Assembly: GCA_963277665.1 (NCBI GenBank)
Contig: OY728152.1
Span: forward strand, 1,191,406,357-1,191,470,356
From: Viscum album
Lineage: Eukaryota > Streptophyta > Magnoliopsida > Santalales > Viscaceae
Direction: 5' to 3'
DNA length: 64,000 nucleotides
Numbering within the stretch: position 1 is the first letter of the stretch; each line of letters begins with the position of its first letter. The position numbers and the translations under genes are program-made. Below are positions 50,561 to 62,096 of this stretch, piece after piece. Below the pieces are notes generated by a model that did no database searches, had not been told where the DNA came from, and was given only the letters and a program-made list of their open reading frames with translations.

Positions 50561-51679
50561 GGAAAGGGTGAGTAACACACCGAGGAATTAATGAGGATCA
50601 TTAATTGACGCAATTAGTGCACCAGATTAATTGAAAAAGGGGTGGTTACACAACCAAAGTGTAACTGAGTATTTTATATCCCATAATAAAGGTTTTACTA
50701 CCTCCATTGTCCCTTCCACCGTTGCCCAAGAGGTGGTAGGATAAAATAAACTAACAGTTTTGTTAGTTTATTAATTCTTAAAACATTAAAAAACAAACCT
50801 TTTCACCCATCCTAATACTGTCGAAGTGAAGCCTACCATAATCGAATCCCAACACTATGAGTTCAAAATTGTCCTCAGATTTCAATTCTGAGCAACAGTT
50901 CAAAAGATAAAAATTTCACCCCCCATTTATAGAATGTAGCTTAAAAAATGTTCGGAAATTATTAACAATCACCCTCGATCTGTGCCGGTCAAGGTTAGGA
51001 TCTGCCTAAGGTAAAAATAGCCTCATGATCTCAACAGTACTCTCTAATTTCTAATCTGAGTTACTGTTTAAGAGTAATAAAATTTAACAATAAGATAACT
51101 GTTACTTAATTAGTTTATTTGTGGTCAAAAAACAAATTTCCACTATTAGCATGCGCAAGAAAAATCTAGTATCTTCCAAGTAATGAATGCCCTCACTATT
51201 TCGGAAGTTGTCTCATATTTTTAATCCAAGTCACTATTCATGAGTTATAATAATTTTAAAAATAAAATAAATTTATCCAATTATTTTATTTACATTTTTT
51301 CCATTTTTTGGTTTTCTCATTGGAGGCCTAAACAAAATAAACATAAGTCGTTCCAAGGGTAAACCCACTATCTTGAACGCAATAGTGACCTTATATTCTT
51401 GATAATGGCATCCATTTAAGAGTTATTCCACTTTTTTACGATAAATAATCACACTTGTTTTTTTAAGATTAACACTTTTTTGATGGATCATTCATGGAAC
51501 TCTGGGCCTCAGAATCACATGTCGTTAGATTTCACAATCTCGTAATAAACAAAATTAATTAGAAAAATATATACAAAAATTATGGATCTTTACAATATCC
51601 CCACCATTATATTTTCATCCTAAAAATCCAAACATAGGGAAATCAAACATGTGAGGGTACTGACAAAGAACATGATCCT

Positions 51680-51905
51680 TCTTAACCCATGTTCTCTCCT
51701 AGAGTTTCTCATTCTGCACAAAAATCACACCAGAGGGATCGACCGTCTACAAAGTACTTGCACTTGTCGATCCTATATCTCCCTCAAGAACATCGTCAAT
51801 GTCACCCCATCATCAAAGTCAAATTGAACCTAGTCGATAAAGTGAAATGGATCATGCACACATCTACTTTGTTGTGACACGTGGAAAAAATTATGCACAT
51901 GGTTC
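51680..51905 (-). pseudogene. Chromodomain remnant
   Basis: On the minus strand it reads HNFFHVSQQSRCVHDPFHF, the linker motif ahead of the chromodomain, then EI-DRQVQVL and RRSIPLV, the family's RILDR...RNKEIPLV stretch, with a stop between. Confidence 0.75.
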
Positions 51906-52117
51906 ATCTGTAGGGGAATGGCTAGTCGGTACTTCACCTCGCCAACTCAATAGAAAATATGGAATTGTTAGATTAACCTTATAGATATCTCACTGCCCTA
52001 GATGAATCTCTGTAATCCTTGTCAAGGTGAGGCTCACAGGAAGACATTGTCTCCCTCCTTGGACTCTATGTGCCCCCATATTCTATAGGTATAAGAATTC
52101 TACTGGCTCTGTCCAAT

Positions 52118-52240
52118 CTTTATCCCTGGCCACCAGTATTGAAGCGGAAAGTCCTTGTACATCTTCTCCACACTATGATGTACCACAAAAGTGGATTTGT
52201 GGAACTCCCTTAACACCTCCTCTCGCAGCATCATTGGTAA
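52118..52240 (-). pseudogene. Integrase zinc-binding domain remnant
   Basis: On the minus strand it reads LREEVLREFHKSTFVVHHSV then EKMYKDFPLQYWWPGIK, the HHCC-type N-terminus of gypsy integrase (H..H then YYWPGM in the family). The catalytic core that should follow is absent; the chromodomain follows instead after about 200 bases. Confidence 0.8.
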
Positions 52241-52559
52241 CATGGTGAGTTCTTCGAGAAGGATGACATTCTTCCCACCTTCAAAATATTATTCAGGAAC
52301 TTGTCCTGTGGATATATGAGCATGTTGGGCCTCGCAGTCTAGGTCCCCAAGTTGTGCCTCCCGATCACGCTGAAGGTATGGGGGAGTGACAGTTTTAGAC
52401 ATGAGGTAAGCTACTCCATCACTATCCACAAAGTGTTTTTGAAATGCATCTAGCTACTTTGTTTCCTCACTCAGCAGCTGTAAACCAGAACTTTAGATAA
52501 TTGTATCTTCCACCATGTCCCCCTTATAAACTCTCGGCTCCTGGAGCTCTATGACAGCC

Positions 52560-52690
52560 ACTCAATATGCAGTTGTAGATATCGGTGTCATCGATGGGTT
52601 CAAGCCAATGAAGGAGTACTCTCCCAGTGCAGGAGGGGTAATTCTCGAAACATTTTTGAAAAGATGTCCCCGCACTCTGCAACTACTGTT
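52560..52690 (-). pseudogene. Protease-RT linker remnant
   Basis: On the minus strand, two frames give CGDIFSKMFRELP and GEYSFIGLNPSMTPISTTAY, matching the linker before RT (VFP..LPGLPP.RE.EF.IDL.PGT.PIS..PYR). RT itself does not follow. Confidence 0.7.
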
Positions 52691-52809
52691 GGGAACTGAA
52701 AACTCAAAACCCCTTATGCCTCAAGGGTACGGTTGGCTGACTCAAGGATGATTAGCTGCACCCTCTTATGCATGAGTTCAACCCGTGCTTCATGGGTTTC
52801 TTTTTTTCG

Positions 52810-53170
52810 ACCTAGGAAAACCCCATTTCAAATCTATAGATATACCACAACCTTTTCCCTAAAACAGTCAATCTGAATAGGAACTTTGGATGACCAGTCC
52901 ATACCCAAACTAATGTCATAAGGCCTCGACGCTTCCACCAAGTAGTTCCAACTAAAACTCTCACTTAAAGGGTCAGATCACACCATCAGTATAAGTGTGA
53001 TTATTGAGTCTCCTCCCAAAGGTATCTCCATATGTAAGGGTAAAGTCAATGGTTTAACTAGAAAATCTAGGTCTTGAACAAGAGTCATGACAATATATAA
53101 TGATTATTACCAATGTCTATAAAAACGGTATCTAGAACTAGACACATATCGCACCTTTAATCATTCATAG
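52810..53170 (-). pseudogene. Retropepsin-like protease remnant
   Basis: On the minus strand it reads VFIDIGNNHYIL near 53110-53130, where the family has a D-S/T-G active site and here D-I-G. Further down it reads YLVEASRPYDISLGMDW and VPIQIDCFREKVVVYL near 52830-52945, the conserved Y/FDVILGMDWL...IDC motif at the protease end. Stops follow. Confidence 0.8.
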
Positions 53171-53589
53171 AGCCCTTGGGTCACACTCTTTGACCGCATG
53201 AAGCTACTCCCTTTCCCTGTCCTCCGTCAACCTATGCTATATGGGGAATGCATTGGGGTGGTGGTTGTAACATGTAAAAATGTATACCAACTACTGTGGA
53301 AGTCCTAGATCCAATTTCATATCTGTTTCCCTACAAATTCATATGTCCCTATCACATTCTCTTCTCGAATCATTTGTACACATCCAAGTCCCCAAGACTG
53401 ACGTCAGTTTCCTCCTTTCCCACTGTTGACATTCACTGGTTGTATCTGCTTAGCCAATGAATTATAAACCACAGAGGTTCTCTCTAGCACCCTAACATAA
53501 GTAGGAATTCATATAAAAATATTTATATCTCAGATGTCCCTAAATAAATATCGGTCGTAGGTATGAATCCAGAAGCACTAGTCATATCG

Positions 53590-53770
53590 TATTCATCGAG
53601 TACATACAATGGTAGGTACACCTCGATGAATACTCAACTACGGACATGTCATCCTACCGAAGTTGTAGAAGCTCTTGTGAACACATTCCCCTTATCTTTT
53701 TATGGAAAGAGACACCCTTCTCTGAGGAAGGATCTCAAGCTTTATCCCTGGAAAAAGTCACCTCATTGTA
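53590..53770 (-). pseudogene. Gag fragment
   Basis: A minus-strand frame reads ELLQLR-DDMSVVEYSSRCT, matching the L.LRQG.MSV.EYE.RF motif of Retrotrans_gag. The dash is a stop. Neighbouring gag parts up to 54400 and the zinc knuckle are not clear. Confidence 0.65.
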
Positions 53771-54426
53771 TTATAGGGGTAATCTAAACCCTTCCATCGC
53801 CCTACTAATCCACATTTAATGTCGATTTTCAGGACCACCATTTTATCTAATGGTGCCTAAAAAAGATAGAAACTTGGTCACCACATCATGACATTCTTTA
53901 GACGCCTGTGAGTCAGGCTCACCTCTGAACCTAAGGGGTATCTTTCACTAAATCTCATGTAAGGCACTAAGACTATAATTGTCTTCTACTCATAGCACAG
54001 GTAGTGACTACTGACCCACAAGAAGTGGTATCACTGGGATGCCTCCCAATGGTACCTATCTCCGGATATAGTCCTTGTATTGAGGCATCATTACATTCTG
54101 GACCATCCTCATAGTCAAATATTTGAATCCCAAACAGCTCTCTAAGTGGAGGAATCTTGAAAGTGAATGAAGATGAACCATGATCAACAAGTTATATCTT
54201 GTTATCTGGCCCAAAAGAGAACATAAGAACAACGGTTCTATAACACAAGAAATCAGTGTTTTTGTGAACCAAGTTGGAAATCAAAATTCAGGGTCCTGGT
54301 GTATGGATACGTCAGCCTCTGTACCAACACTAGACTCCCCGAACTGAAAACCAAACTAAAAATAGGTAACTCTATTTTTCTATTGGAAAGATCAAACTCC
54401 TAGTTCTTTGGTAGAACTGAATCCTA

Positions 54427-54434
54427 TGATACCA
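54427..54434 (-). promoter_or_regulatory. Primer binding site, Met-tRNA type
   Basis: TGGTATCA on the minus strand, three bases inside the 5' LTR that ends in GGGTCGTGACA. Together they define the element's 5' LTR edge at 54438. Confidence 0.7.
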
Positions 54435-54437
54435 CTT

Positions 54438-57101
54438 TGTCACGACCCATCCCTCAAGGTCCATGATGTGAATACCCCGATCCCACCTTCCATAGGTTAT
54501 GTGTTGTCGACTAGCACCAGAAAGGCATATCCCCAAAATAGGAAGACATTTCCATTAAACTTTTACAAACACACAGCTAGGAATGCAATAGGATGCAACC
54601 AAAAAAAACTATAGTATAACGAGAGTGTACTAAAATTGAGGGGCCGGAATACATTTCCAACTGAATGATACAACTACAAATGAAAAATAGAAATAGCTAA
54701 TGTGATTGTCCACCAAGGATCCTACCTGAACGGTCAACACATCTCATCTCTAAAGCTCTTCACGTCATCTAATCTCCCTCGAGTACCGCCTGGTCGTGGC
54801 TTTGTCAATTCTCAGCCAAGCTGCTCATTGTCTGTACAAGACCCAGAGAGGTGCAGGCGAATCCTCTATAGGGGTGAGTATAAAAATACCCAATAAGGAC
54901 ACGGAGACCCCTAAAGGTGTCTCATAATTCCACAAAGGAAAACTAAAAATCATGATCTCAATAAAAAATCACAAAGAAAAATGAATAGCTCAAACTAGAT
55001 ATACTCATCTCATCCGCAAAGAATCACATGGCCCTAACCTCATGACATTTATAGGATTTCCAAACATGGATCAAAGCATAACTCAAGGATCAGGAGTACA
55101 TGCTCCATTAACATTATATACCTAACGGAACCCATTTATGTGTGGTACTCCATCAGGTACAACATAACCATTCCTAATGGATAGTCCGAAAGGACGTTCT
55201 ATATCGGGATCATTATATGAGAACTGACTTTACTACCCAACACAAGAGGTCTCACTGTCACACTCTTGAGCCTGAGGAAGGACCATGGGAAACCATGTGA
55301 AGAGGAAAACTCCATGACAATATGTCCTGCAGTCGAGGGAGTACCGACTCCCCTGAAGAACCCACACACCATCGCTACTCGGAGATGGGGGGGTATTACT
55401 CCATTTGTGGGGACCCGCACCCTACCCAGTAGGGGAGTAAAACCCTTGTAGTTTGATTGTTGTGGGGGACCCTCACCCTAGTATATCAGGGGAGTACTAA
55501 CCCTAGGATCGAGAACCCACACACTAGCACAGAAGGGGTGTACCGACTCTATATACGAGGACCAAAACACTACCCAGAATGGGAGTACAAATGAGGGAGT
55601 TTTTTCATTGTGGGGGACTCGCGCCCTAGTACATCAGGGGAGTACCTACCCCAGGCTAGAGGACTGGACCCTGGCATGGAATAGAAGTACCAAAACTACT
55701 GTTTCACTTCACAAGGAGGACCCACTCCCTAGGATGACAAGGGAGTACCTACTCCAAACATAGGGGAACACTACCCTACCTGGTAGGGGAGTAACTGACC
55801 CAATGTGAGTTATGTATGGAGGATGTGATTCCTAGTCCAATAGGGGTGTACCGAATCCAAAAAATGAAAAACCAATGATAGGGATACAAACATGCATTAT
55901 TGACGTTGGGAGTCCTGTGTCTACTAGAGTAAAAGAGTAAAGAATACCTGCACCTTGAGTCATCAAGGTAGTGGCCATCCTAACTATCATTACGAAGAAC
56001 ACCTAAGTTCGTCTCCATCAGTTATCGGCCATACATCAATTTCCATGAAGTTCTAGAAGAAAGTAATGTTAAGATCTGGCATGTCCTAAGGATTCCAACT
56101 CAAGAGATGATGCGTAAATCAGACACCCGGTCTACAAGCTATAGGAATTTTTGTGATGAGGGCTCGGTTGGATTTTATAATGAATGAACCTAGAAAAAAT
56201 ACAACATTATCCGTTATCCAAGTAGATTATCTCAAAAATAACATCTCACTCCAAGGATCCTAGTGCCGTAGACAGTTCATAAAACAGACTTCTTGTTCGC
56301 AAGATACGACCTTTTAAGCGTATCTGGGCCCGAGAGGGGTCTGAGTTCGGTCCGCCCCTGGTGGACCGACACAGCCCGACCGGGCTTGAGCCGACCCGAC
56401 CTGGCCTTGTTCAAACGGACCAGGCCTGGCCCACCCAGAATGGGATGGACTGTGGCGGGCTCAACCAGCCGATTGGGGCGACCAACGCGGGGTCACGCCG
56501 TCCGTTGGCCTCAAACGTCTCAAATGTGCCATTCGACTCCTTTATTGGAGATGCTCGGTGGTGCTGCCTCACCACCAACAAGATCAATAGGGAGTGGGTC
56601 CCCAACATCATAGAGACACCCTTTAGCAATCCCCGTGATGGAGGGCCACCTCCACCTCCGCGGTCATCCTCCTTTCCCACTACCGTGACACCAAGTAGTT
56701 CCACTCTTCTACTACGACCAGCAGTTTTCGGATGCCACCCTCATCCGCCGGCACCAGTCGCCATCATCGCTGCACCAACGCTTCTTCAAAGAGCCACATG
56801 GTTGGATCTGGTGGTCTGTTCTTCCTTAGGGATGTGCCTACTGTCGTCTCAGGATGTCGACATTATTGCAAGCCTCTCAGTTTCGTGGTTCCTTCAAGTT
56901 TGAACAATCCGCCCATGAATAACACATTTAAAAACAAGCAGTTGAGGTTTTAGGACTTGTTTATTTGGCATGTTCCCTCTTCATTAGCATTATAACAAAT
57001 GACGGTAATTTATACATCACATTAAAATAATGATAAACTCAGTTCAAATCCCCCACAACGACCACCCAAAAATTCATGAATGGGGAGAAGAAACAAGGGA
57101 G
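54438..57101 (-). repeat. 5' LTR of GC-rich gypsy, cut by CACTA
   Basis: On the plus strand it starts TGTCACGACCC and matches the 3' LTR from 54870 on. At 57101 the match stops: the other LTR continues (AAACATGGGAATTTCAGG) while here CACTACTACAACC begins. The rest of this LTR should lie beyond the far end of the CACTA element, outside the window. Confidence 0.8.
55390..55860. repeat. Iterated mini-hairpins, second LTR
   Basis: Same type of units as 48880-49345, for example CCCTACCCAGTAGGG and CCCTACCTGGTAGGG each followed by GGAGTA. The arms differ from unit to unit but tend to stay complementary. Confidence 0.6.
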
Positions 57102-57130
57102 CACTACTACAACCTGGTCCTTTATCAGTG
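57102..57130 (+). repeat. CACTA terminal inverted repeat, one end
   Basis: CACTACTACAACCTGGTCC followed by the first TTATCAGTGCT motif. The partner end would lie beyond 64000. Confidence 0.8.
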
Positions 57131-57380
57131 CTAAAAACTGGAATTAATAGCGCTAGAAAAGCGCTGTTAATGCCAGTGTAGATAAAGGGGGGTCCCATTT
57201 ATCAGCACTCCGAGAATCGCTGATATAGGAGACCTTTATCAGCGCTAAAAAAATGCTGATAAAGGACCACCTTTATCAGCGCTTCTCTTAGCGCTGATAA
57301 AGGTCTCCTATATCAGCACTTCTTTTAGCGCTGATAAAGGTCTCCTATATCGGCGCTTGACGGAGCGCTGATAAAGGCCC
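57121..57380. repeat. Subterminal TATCAGCGCT palindromes
   Basis: At least five back-to-back inverted pairs of TTTATCAGCGCT and AGCGCTGATAAA (for example 57198-57224, 57237-57265, 57272-57302, 57310-57342, 57349-57378), with spacer motifs GGTCTCCTATA between them. In En/Spm elements such motifs bind the TNPA-type protein needed for excision. Confidence 0.8.
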
Positions 57381-57875
57381 CATCGCCTGCACCTACAAAA
57401 CAGTACATGCACACCTGCACACCAGAATACCTGCACAAAGTAGCATATGCACACCTGCACACCATAGCACCCGTACCCAATATTTTGACCGACAACGGTA
57501 AATACATTTACTTAAAATCATTAATACAAAAAAAAGCATTGCTATATACATTTCAAACATTGTTTTACATTTTTACATTTACAATTATTCAAAAACAGTT
57601 ATAAACATTCATGTTTCATCCTTTGATATCCATGATCCGCTCTCGATGGTATTTGTTGTCGAACAAAGCATCCGAACTCAAGGAAAAAAATTCACCTATA
57701 TAAGAAAACAAATATTATGATAGTAATGTAATAATGAAAGAAATTAAAACAGTAATATTAAAGAGTACATTAATATGGAAATGTGAAACTAAAATATGAA
57801 ATTTTAAACTCAAAAGTTTTCATTTTCATAACAATGAAATGGAATAATGTAAAATCAATATGTTTTTGATTGGTT
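57381..57875. other. Spacer with ACCTGCACA repeats
   Basis: 57388-57470 has four or five scattered copies of CACCTGCACA. The rest up to the tandem array is AT-rich with no coding similarity. Confidence 0.5.
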
Positions 57876-60280
57876 TATCTCATTTAATATATACTGATTC
57901 TTTATCAAATGAAAAGATTTACTGGTCACACCATGCGTCAATCGGAATGAGGTGCGGTCGATTCGTACACGTCTCAAATGACTCGTGGATCGTTGTCCTA
58001 AAGTATCAAAACAATCCCAACCCGTTTGCTCGGTTTGGCGTATGTCATTGGTGTTGTTTTCCAAAGTTTATCTCAATTTGAAACTGATATCAGACACTTT
58101 TAGCCATACCGGTCACATCATTGGTTGGATTGAGGTGTCGTCAATTCGTACACGTCACAAATGACTCTTGTATCGTTGTCCTAAAGTATTAAAACAATCC
58201 TAATGCATTTGCTCGGTTTGGCGTATGTCATTGGTGTTGTTTTCCAAAGTTTATCTCAACTTGAAACTGATATCAGACACTTTTATTCATACCGGTCACA
58301 CCGTGCATCGGATTAAGGTGAGGTCGATTCTTACACGTCACAAATGACTCGTGGATCGTTGTCCAAAAGTATCAAAACAATCCGAACGCGTTTGCTTGGT
58401 TTGGCATATGTCATTGTTGTTGTTTTCCATAGTTTATCTCAATTTGAAACTGATATCAGACACTTTTAGCCATACCGGTCACACCGTGCGGTCGATTGAG
58501 GTGCGGTTGATTCATACACGTCAAAAATGACTCGTGGATCGTTGTCCTAAAGTATCAAAACAATACGAATGCGTTTTCTCAGTTTGGGTTATGTCATTGG
58601 TGTTTTTTTCCAAAGTTTATCTCAATTTGAAACTGATATCAGACACTTTTAGCCATACCGGTCACACCGTGCGTCAGATTGATATGAGATTGATTCGTAA
58701 ACGTCAAAAATGACTCGTGGATCGTTGTCCTAAAGTATCAAAACAATCCAAACGCGTTTTCTCGATTTTCCGTATGTCATTGGTGTTGCTTTCCAAAGTT
58801 TATCTCAATTTGAAACTGATATTAAACACTTTTAGCCATACCGGTCACACCGTGCATCGGATTGAGGTGCGGTCGATTTGTACACGTCACAAATGATTGG
58901 TGGATCGTTTTCCTAAATTATCAAAACAATCCTATTGCGTTTCCTCAGTTTGGCGTATTTCGTTGGTGTTGTTTTCCAAAGTTTATCTCAATTTGAAACT
59001 GATATCAGACACTTTTAGCCATACCGGTCACACCGTGCATCGGATTGAGGTGTGGTCGATTCGTACACATCACAAATGACTCGTGGATCATTTTCTTAAG
59101 GTATCAAAACAATCTTAACACGTTTTATCAATTTGGAATATGTCATTGGTGTTTTTTTCCAAAGTTTATCTCAATTTGAAATTTATATCAGACACTTTTA
59201 GCCATACCGGTCACACCGTGCATCGGATTAAGGTGTGGTCTATTCGTACACGTCACAAATGACTCGTGGATCATTTTCCTAACATATCAAAACAATCCGA
59301 AGGCTTTTTCTTTGTTTGGCGTATTTCATTGGTGTTGTTTTCCAATGTTTATCTCAATTTCAAACTGAAATCATATACTTTTATCCATACTGGTCACACC
59401 GTGCGTCGGATTGAGGTACGGTAAATTCGTACACGTCACAAATGACTTGTGGGTCGTTTTCCTAAAGTATCAAAACAATTAGAACCCATTTTCTCAGTTT
59501 GGCATATGTCATTGGTGTTTTTTTCCAAAGTTTATCTCAATTTGAAACTGATATCAGACACATTTAGCCATACCGGTCACACGGTGCGTCGGATTGAGGT
59601 GAGGTCGATTCGTACAAGTCACAAATGACTCGTGGATCGATTTCCTAAAGTATCAAAACAATCCGAACGCATTTTCCCAGTTTTCCGTATGTCATTTGTG
59701 TTATTTTCCAAAGTTTATCTCAATTTGAATCTGATATCAGACACTTTTAGCCATACCGGTCACATCGTGCGTCGGATTGAGGTGCAGTCGATTCGTACAC
59801 ATCACAAATGACTCGTGGATCGTTGTACTAAAGTATCAAAACAATCCAAACGTGTTTTCTCGGTTTGGCATATGTCATTGGTGTTGTTTTCCAAATTTTA
59901 TCTCAATTTGAAACTGATATCAGACACTTTTAGCCATACCGGTCACACCGTGCGTCGGATTGAGGTGTGGTCGATTCGTACACGTCACAAATGACTCGTG
60001 GATCGTTGTCCTAAAGTATTAAAACAATCTGAACATGTTTTATTGGTTTGGCGTATGTCATTGGTGTTGTTTTCCAAAGTTTATCTTAATTAGAAACTGA
60101 TATCAGACACTTTTAGCCATACCAATCACACTGTGCGTCGGATTGAGGTGCGGTCGATTCGTACACGTCAAAAATGACTCGTGGATCATTGTAATAAAGT
60201 ATCAAAATAATTCGAACATGTTTGTTCGGTTTTCTGTATGTCATTGTTGTTGTTTTCTAAAGTTTATGTCATTTTCAAAC
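57876..60280. repeat. 183-bp tandem array, 13 monomers
   Basis: The word TATCTCAATTTGAAACTG recurs at 58069, 58252, 58435, 58618, 58801, 58984, 59167, 59350, 59533, 59716, 59899, 60082 and, degenerate, 60265. Every step is exactly 183 bases. A first, more diverged monomer starts at 57876 and is 193 bases long. Monomers differ by substitutions only. Each holds CACGTCACAAATGACTCGTG, a near-palindrome. No long open frame crosses it. It lies between the gene's stop codon and the element end. Confidence 0.9.
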
Positions 60281-60406
60281 TAAGTAGTAGGAATTCACTA
60301 ATCTAAGGATATGAAACATAAGAAAGGGGGATCATAGATTCTCAATAAGTGTAAAGGGAGATATCAATGACCATATAAAGATAACATAAGTTTTAGGAAT
60401 TCACCT

Positions 60407-61560
60407 TCATTGTCCTATTTGTTTACATTCTTCCATCAGGTACGATGTCCATTCATTTCTAAAGACATTTATATCATCTTCTGAATAGGAGTTTTTGCTA
60501 CAGTCATAGTAGTACTGAAAAAATATAAATACACAAAGGATTAATAACTATTTTAAATATATTAGTAATTATTTTCAAAAATACCGCTTCACGGATGCTA
60601 GTTTGTTCATGAAATATGATCTCTTTCATAAATTTACAAACATAGTAACCGCAGTCATTGTCATTTGTTTGTTTCGGACACTGCAGAAACATCAAAAAAA
60701 AAGTAATTTGTTTTGAAATGTATTTGGATAGTGAAATATAGTTATATATACCCAGATACTTCTCCATTTGTAGATCTTGTGGGCATTGTCGTCCTTATGC
60801 CATGGATTCATTCCAGCCTTTAGACGATATTCATACACCGCCCTATCATAACAAAATCCTCATTAAAAGATAATATAAATTATATAACTAGATATTTAGT
60901 TCTAAAATGTTGGATTCAGTTTATTACAAATTGAAAATCGCCATCATGTGTGGTCAGTTAGTTGGATATCCATGCAGTGAATCCAGAAAATAAATCTTTG
61001 GAGTATCCAAATTGACTGCAATGAGCATCCAATGTTCCCTAAAAACACAATAAGAAATAAGTACTGATAGAAATGAAAATATAATTGATATGATTAAAAT
61101 GTAGAGTCTTACCCTTGCATCGTTGGTATTAAAAATATCATGTCAGTCGTAATTCTTCTTTGAAACGTTCTGAGAGAATTTGACATCAATTCATCCTGAA
61201 AATTAGAATCTATTTCTGTTCGTTGTGTAGAAATGGTGTGAGGACTAACGAGTCCAAATTTGTATTCATGGGAAAATCCCTTCAATTGTTTTTCATATAT
61301 ATTCCTTTGAAAAATATGAGATTTATTTATCCATAATTATAAAAGTATATCAGCTTCTGTAAAATCAAATCATGAAAACATACCTCATGTATATATTTAT
61401 AACTAAGGCGCCTAGCCAGTCGTATGTGATGATCTCAGAAATAGCGTCTGCACTAACGAAATATATTGTTTCCTCTCCGTACATATCTTTTTCACAAACA
61501 ATTTTATCACTCTTTCCATCTTTCATTTTCATATCCACATGATCTTGCAATGATATTAAA
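60407..61560 (-). pseudogene. Ulp1-like cysteine protease part of CACTA gene
   Basis: Exons on the minus strand, in order: about 61392-61550 (VSADAISEIITYDWLGALVI), about 61113-61275 (FGLVSPHTIS, ending MQG before GTAAG), about 60925-61035 (EHWMLIAVN with the catalytic His and YFLDSLHGYP with the catalytic Asp), about 60755-60842 (AVYEYRLKAGMNPWH and KWRSIW), 60583-60680 (CPKQTNDNDCGYYVCKFMKE with the catalytic Cys) and 60407-60514 (YYYDCSKNSYSEDDI to the TGA at 60409-60407). Introns have GT..AG ends. The full H-D-C triad is visible. A TGA at 60956-60954, just after the Asp exon motif, looks like a nonsense change. Ulp1-type proteases cleave SUMO-like conjugates; their role in CACTA elements is not known. 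Confidence 0.8.
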
Positions 61561-61752
61561 TGTGGATATAGAACGGGCGGGGTGAACGCGCTCTCAGTAG
61601 ATCATTTTGACCGGTTGGTTGATCCAATGTTGGAGCCGATCTTTCATTTTAGCTTCTCCATTTTAACCTTCTGTAATAACATTCATTAGTTCAGCCATTT
61701 TCTAATTTAATGTTAAAGGTTCTTCTTGAAAAATGAACTGGAAATGAATACC

Positions 61753-62015
61753 TCCTGCTCGACATGTTTTTTTACAAGATTCGACGACCATGAAATGAAT
61801 GTTCCAACATATTTTTCCACCGTATGAATGTCGTCATAGTCATTTGGCATGGGTAGCTCGGAGCTCGGATCATGAGCTACGTTAATCGACACTTTGACAT
61901 GACCGGTTGGAAGTGGTCTGGAGTGTAGCGTGTCATTCTGCATATTGAACACCGTAGCCCTCGCTACAAGGCAATGGGTGGGAGTTGACAGATATAAATC
62001 ATAGTCATTTTTACC
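61753..62015 (-). pseudogene. DUF8039-like exon of CACTA gene
   Basis: After a TTCTTCAG acceptor the minus-strand exon reads NDYDLYLSTPTHCLVARATV, then HSRPLPTGHVKVSINVAHDP, SSELPMPNDYDDIHTVEKYV and GTFISWSSNLV, then a GAG/GTATTC donor. This is the pattern of a domain common in plant CACTA second proteins (leu-rich start, PLP..HVKVSV, ELP.P, VG..I.TFV.WP..LV). The exon itself is open. The domain name is from memory of the family and is less certain than the pattern. Confidence 0.65.
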
Positions 62016-62096
62016 CTGAAGAATATCATTACATGAAAGGTATCAGTGTCTATGTGATTCACATCTCACAAAAACGAATATTATAACATTGATTAC

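Larger units (their letters stand above)
48362..51594 (-). repeat. 3' LTR of GC-rich minus gypsy, truncated
   Basis: Matches 54870-57100 from AAAGGT.TCTCATAATT to the AATCCCCCACAACGACCACCC block. Its upper end reads GGATCTTTACA (TGTAAAGATCC on the minus strand), followed by the purine tract at 51595-51609. The lower end lacks about 430 bases that the other LTR has at 54438-54870, so the LTR is truncated at the junction with AT-rich DNA near 48362. Base composition contrasts strongly with its surroundings. Confidence 0.8.
51595..54437 (-). mobile_element. Internal region of GC-rich minus gypsy, deleted
   Basis: Purine tract (51595-51609), chromodomain, integrase zinc-binding part, protease-RT linker, protease, gag and primer site appear in the right order on the minus strand. 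The interior is only 2.8 kb, where about 5 kb is expected. The RT core, RNase H and catalytic integrase core are missing, so at least two internal deletions occurred. Confidence 0.8.

Noticed and set aside
56361..56903. 180-codon open frame, plus strand, the longest in the window
   Set aside because: It lies in a GC-rich LTR where stops are rare by composition, runs antisense to the element, and the partner LTR does not keep the frame. Mentioned only as a finding about the GC-rich block.
57876..60280. CRISPR array or centromeric satellite
   Set aside because: Monomers are contiguous with no unique spacers, and the array lies within a CACTA element between its gene and its terminus.
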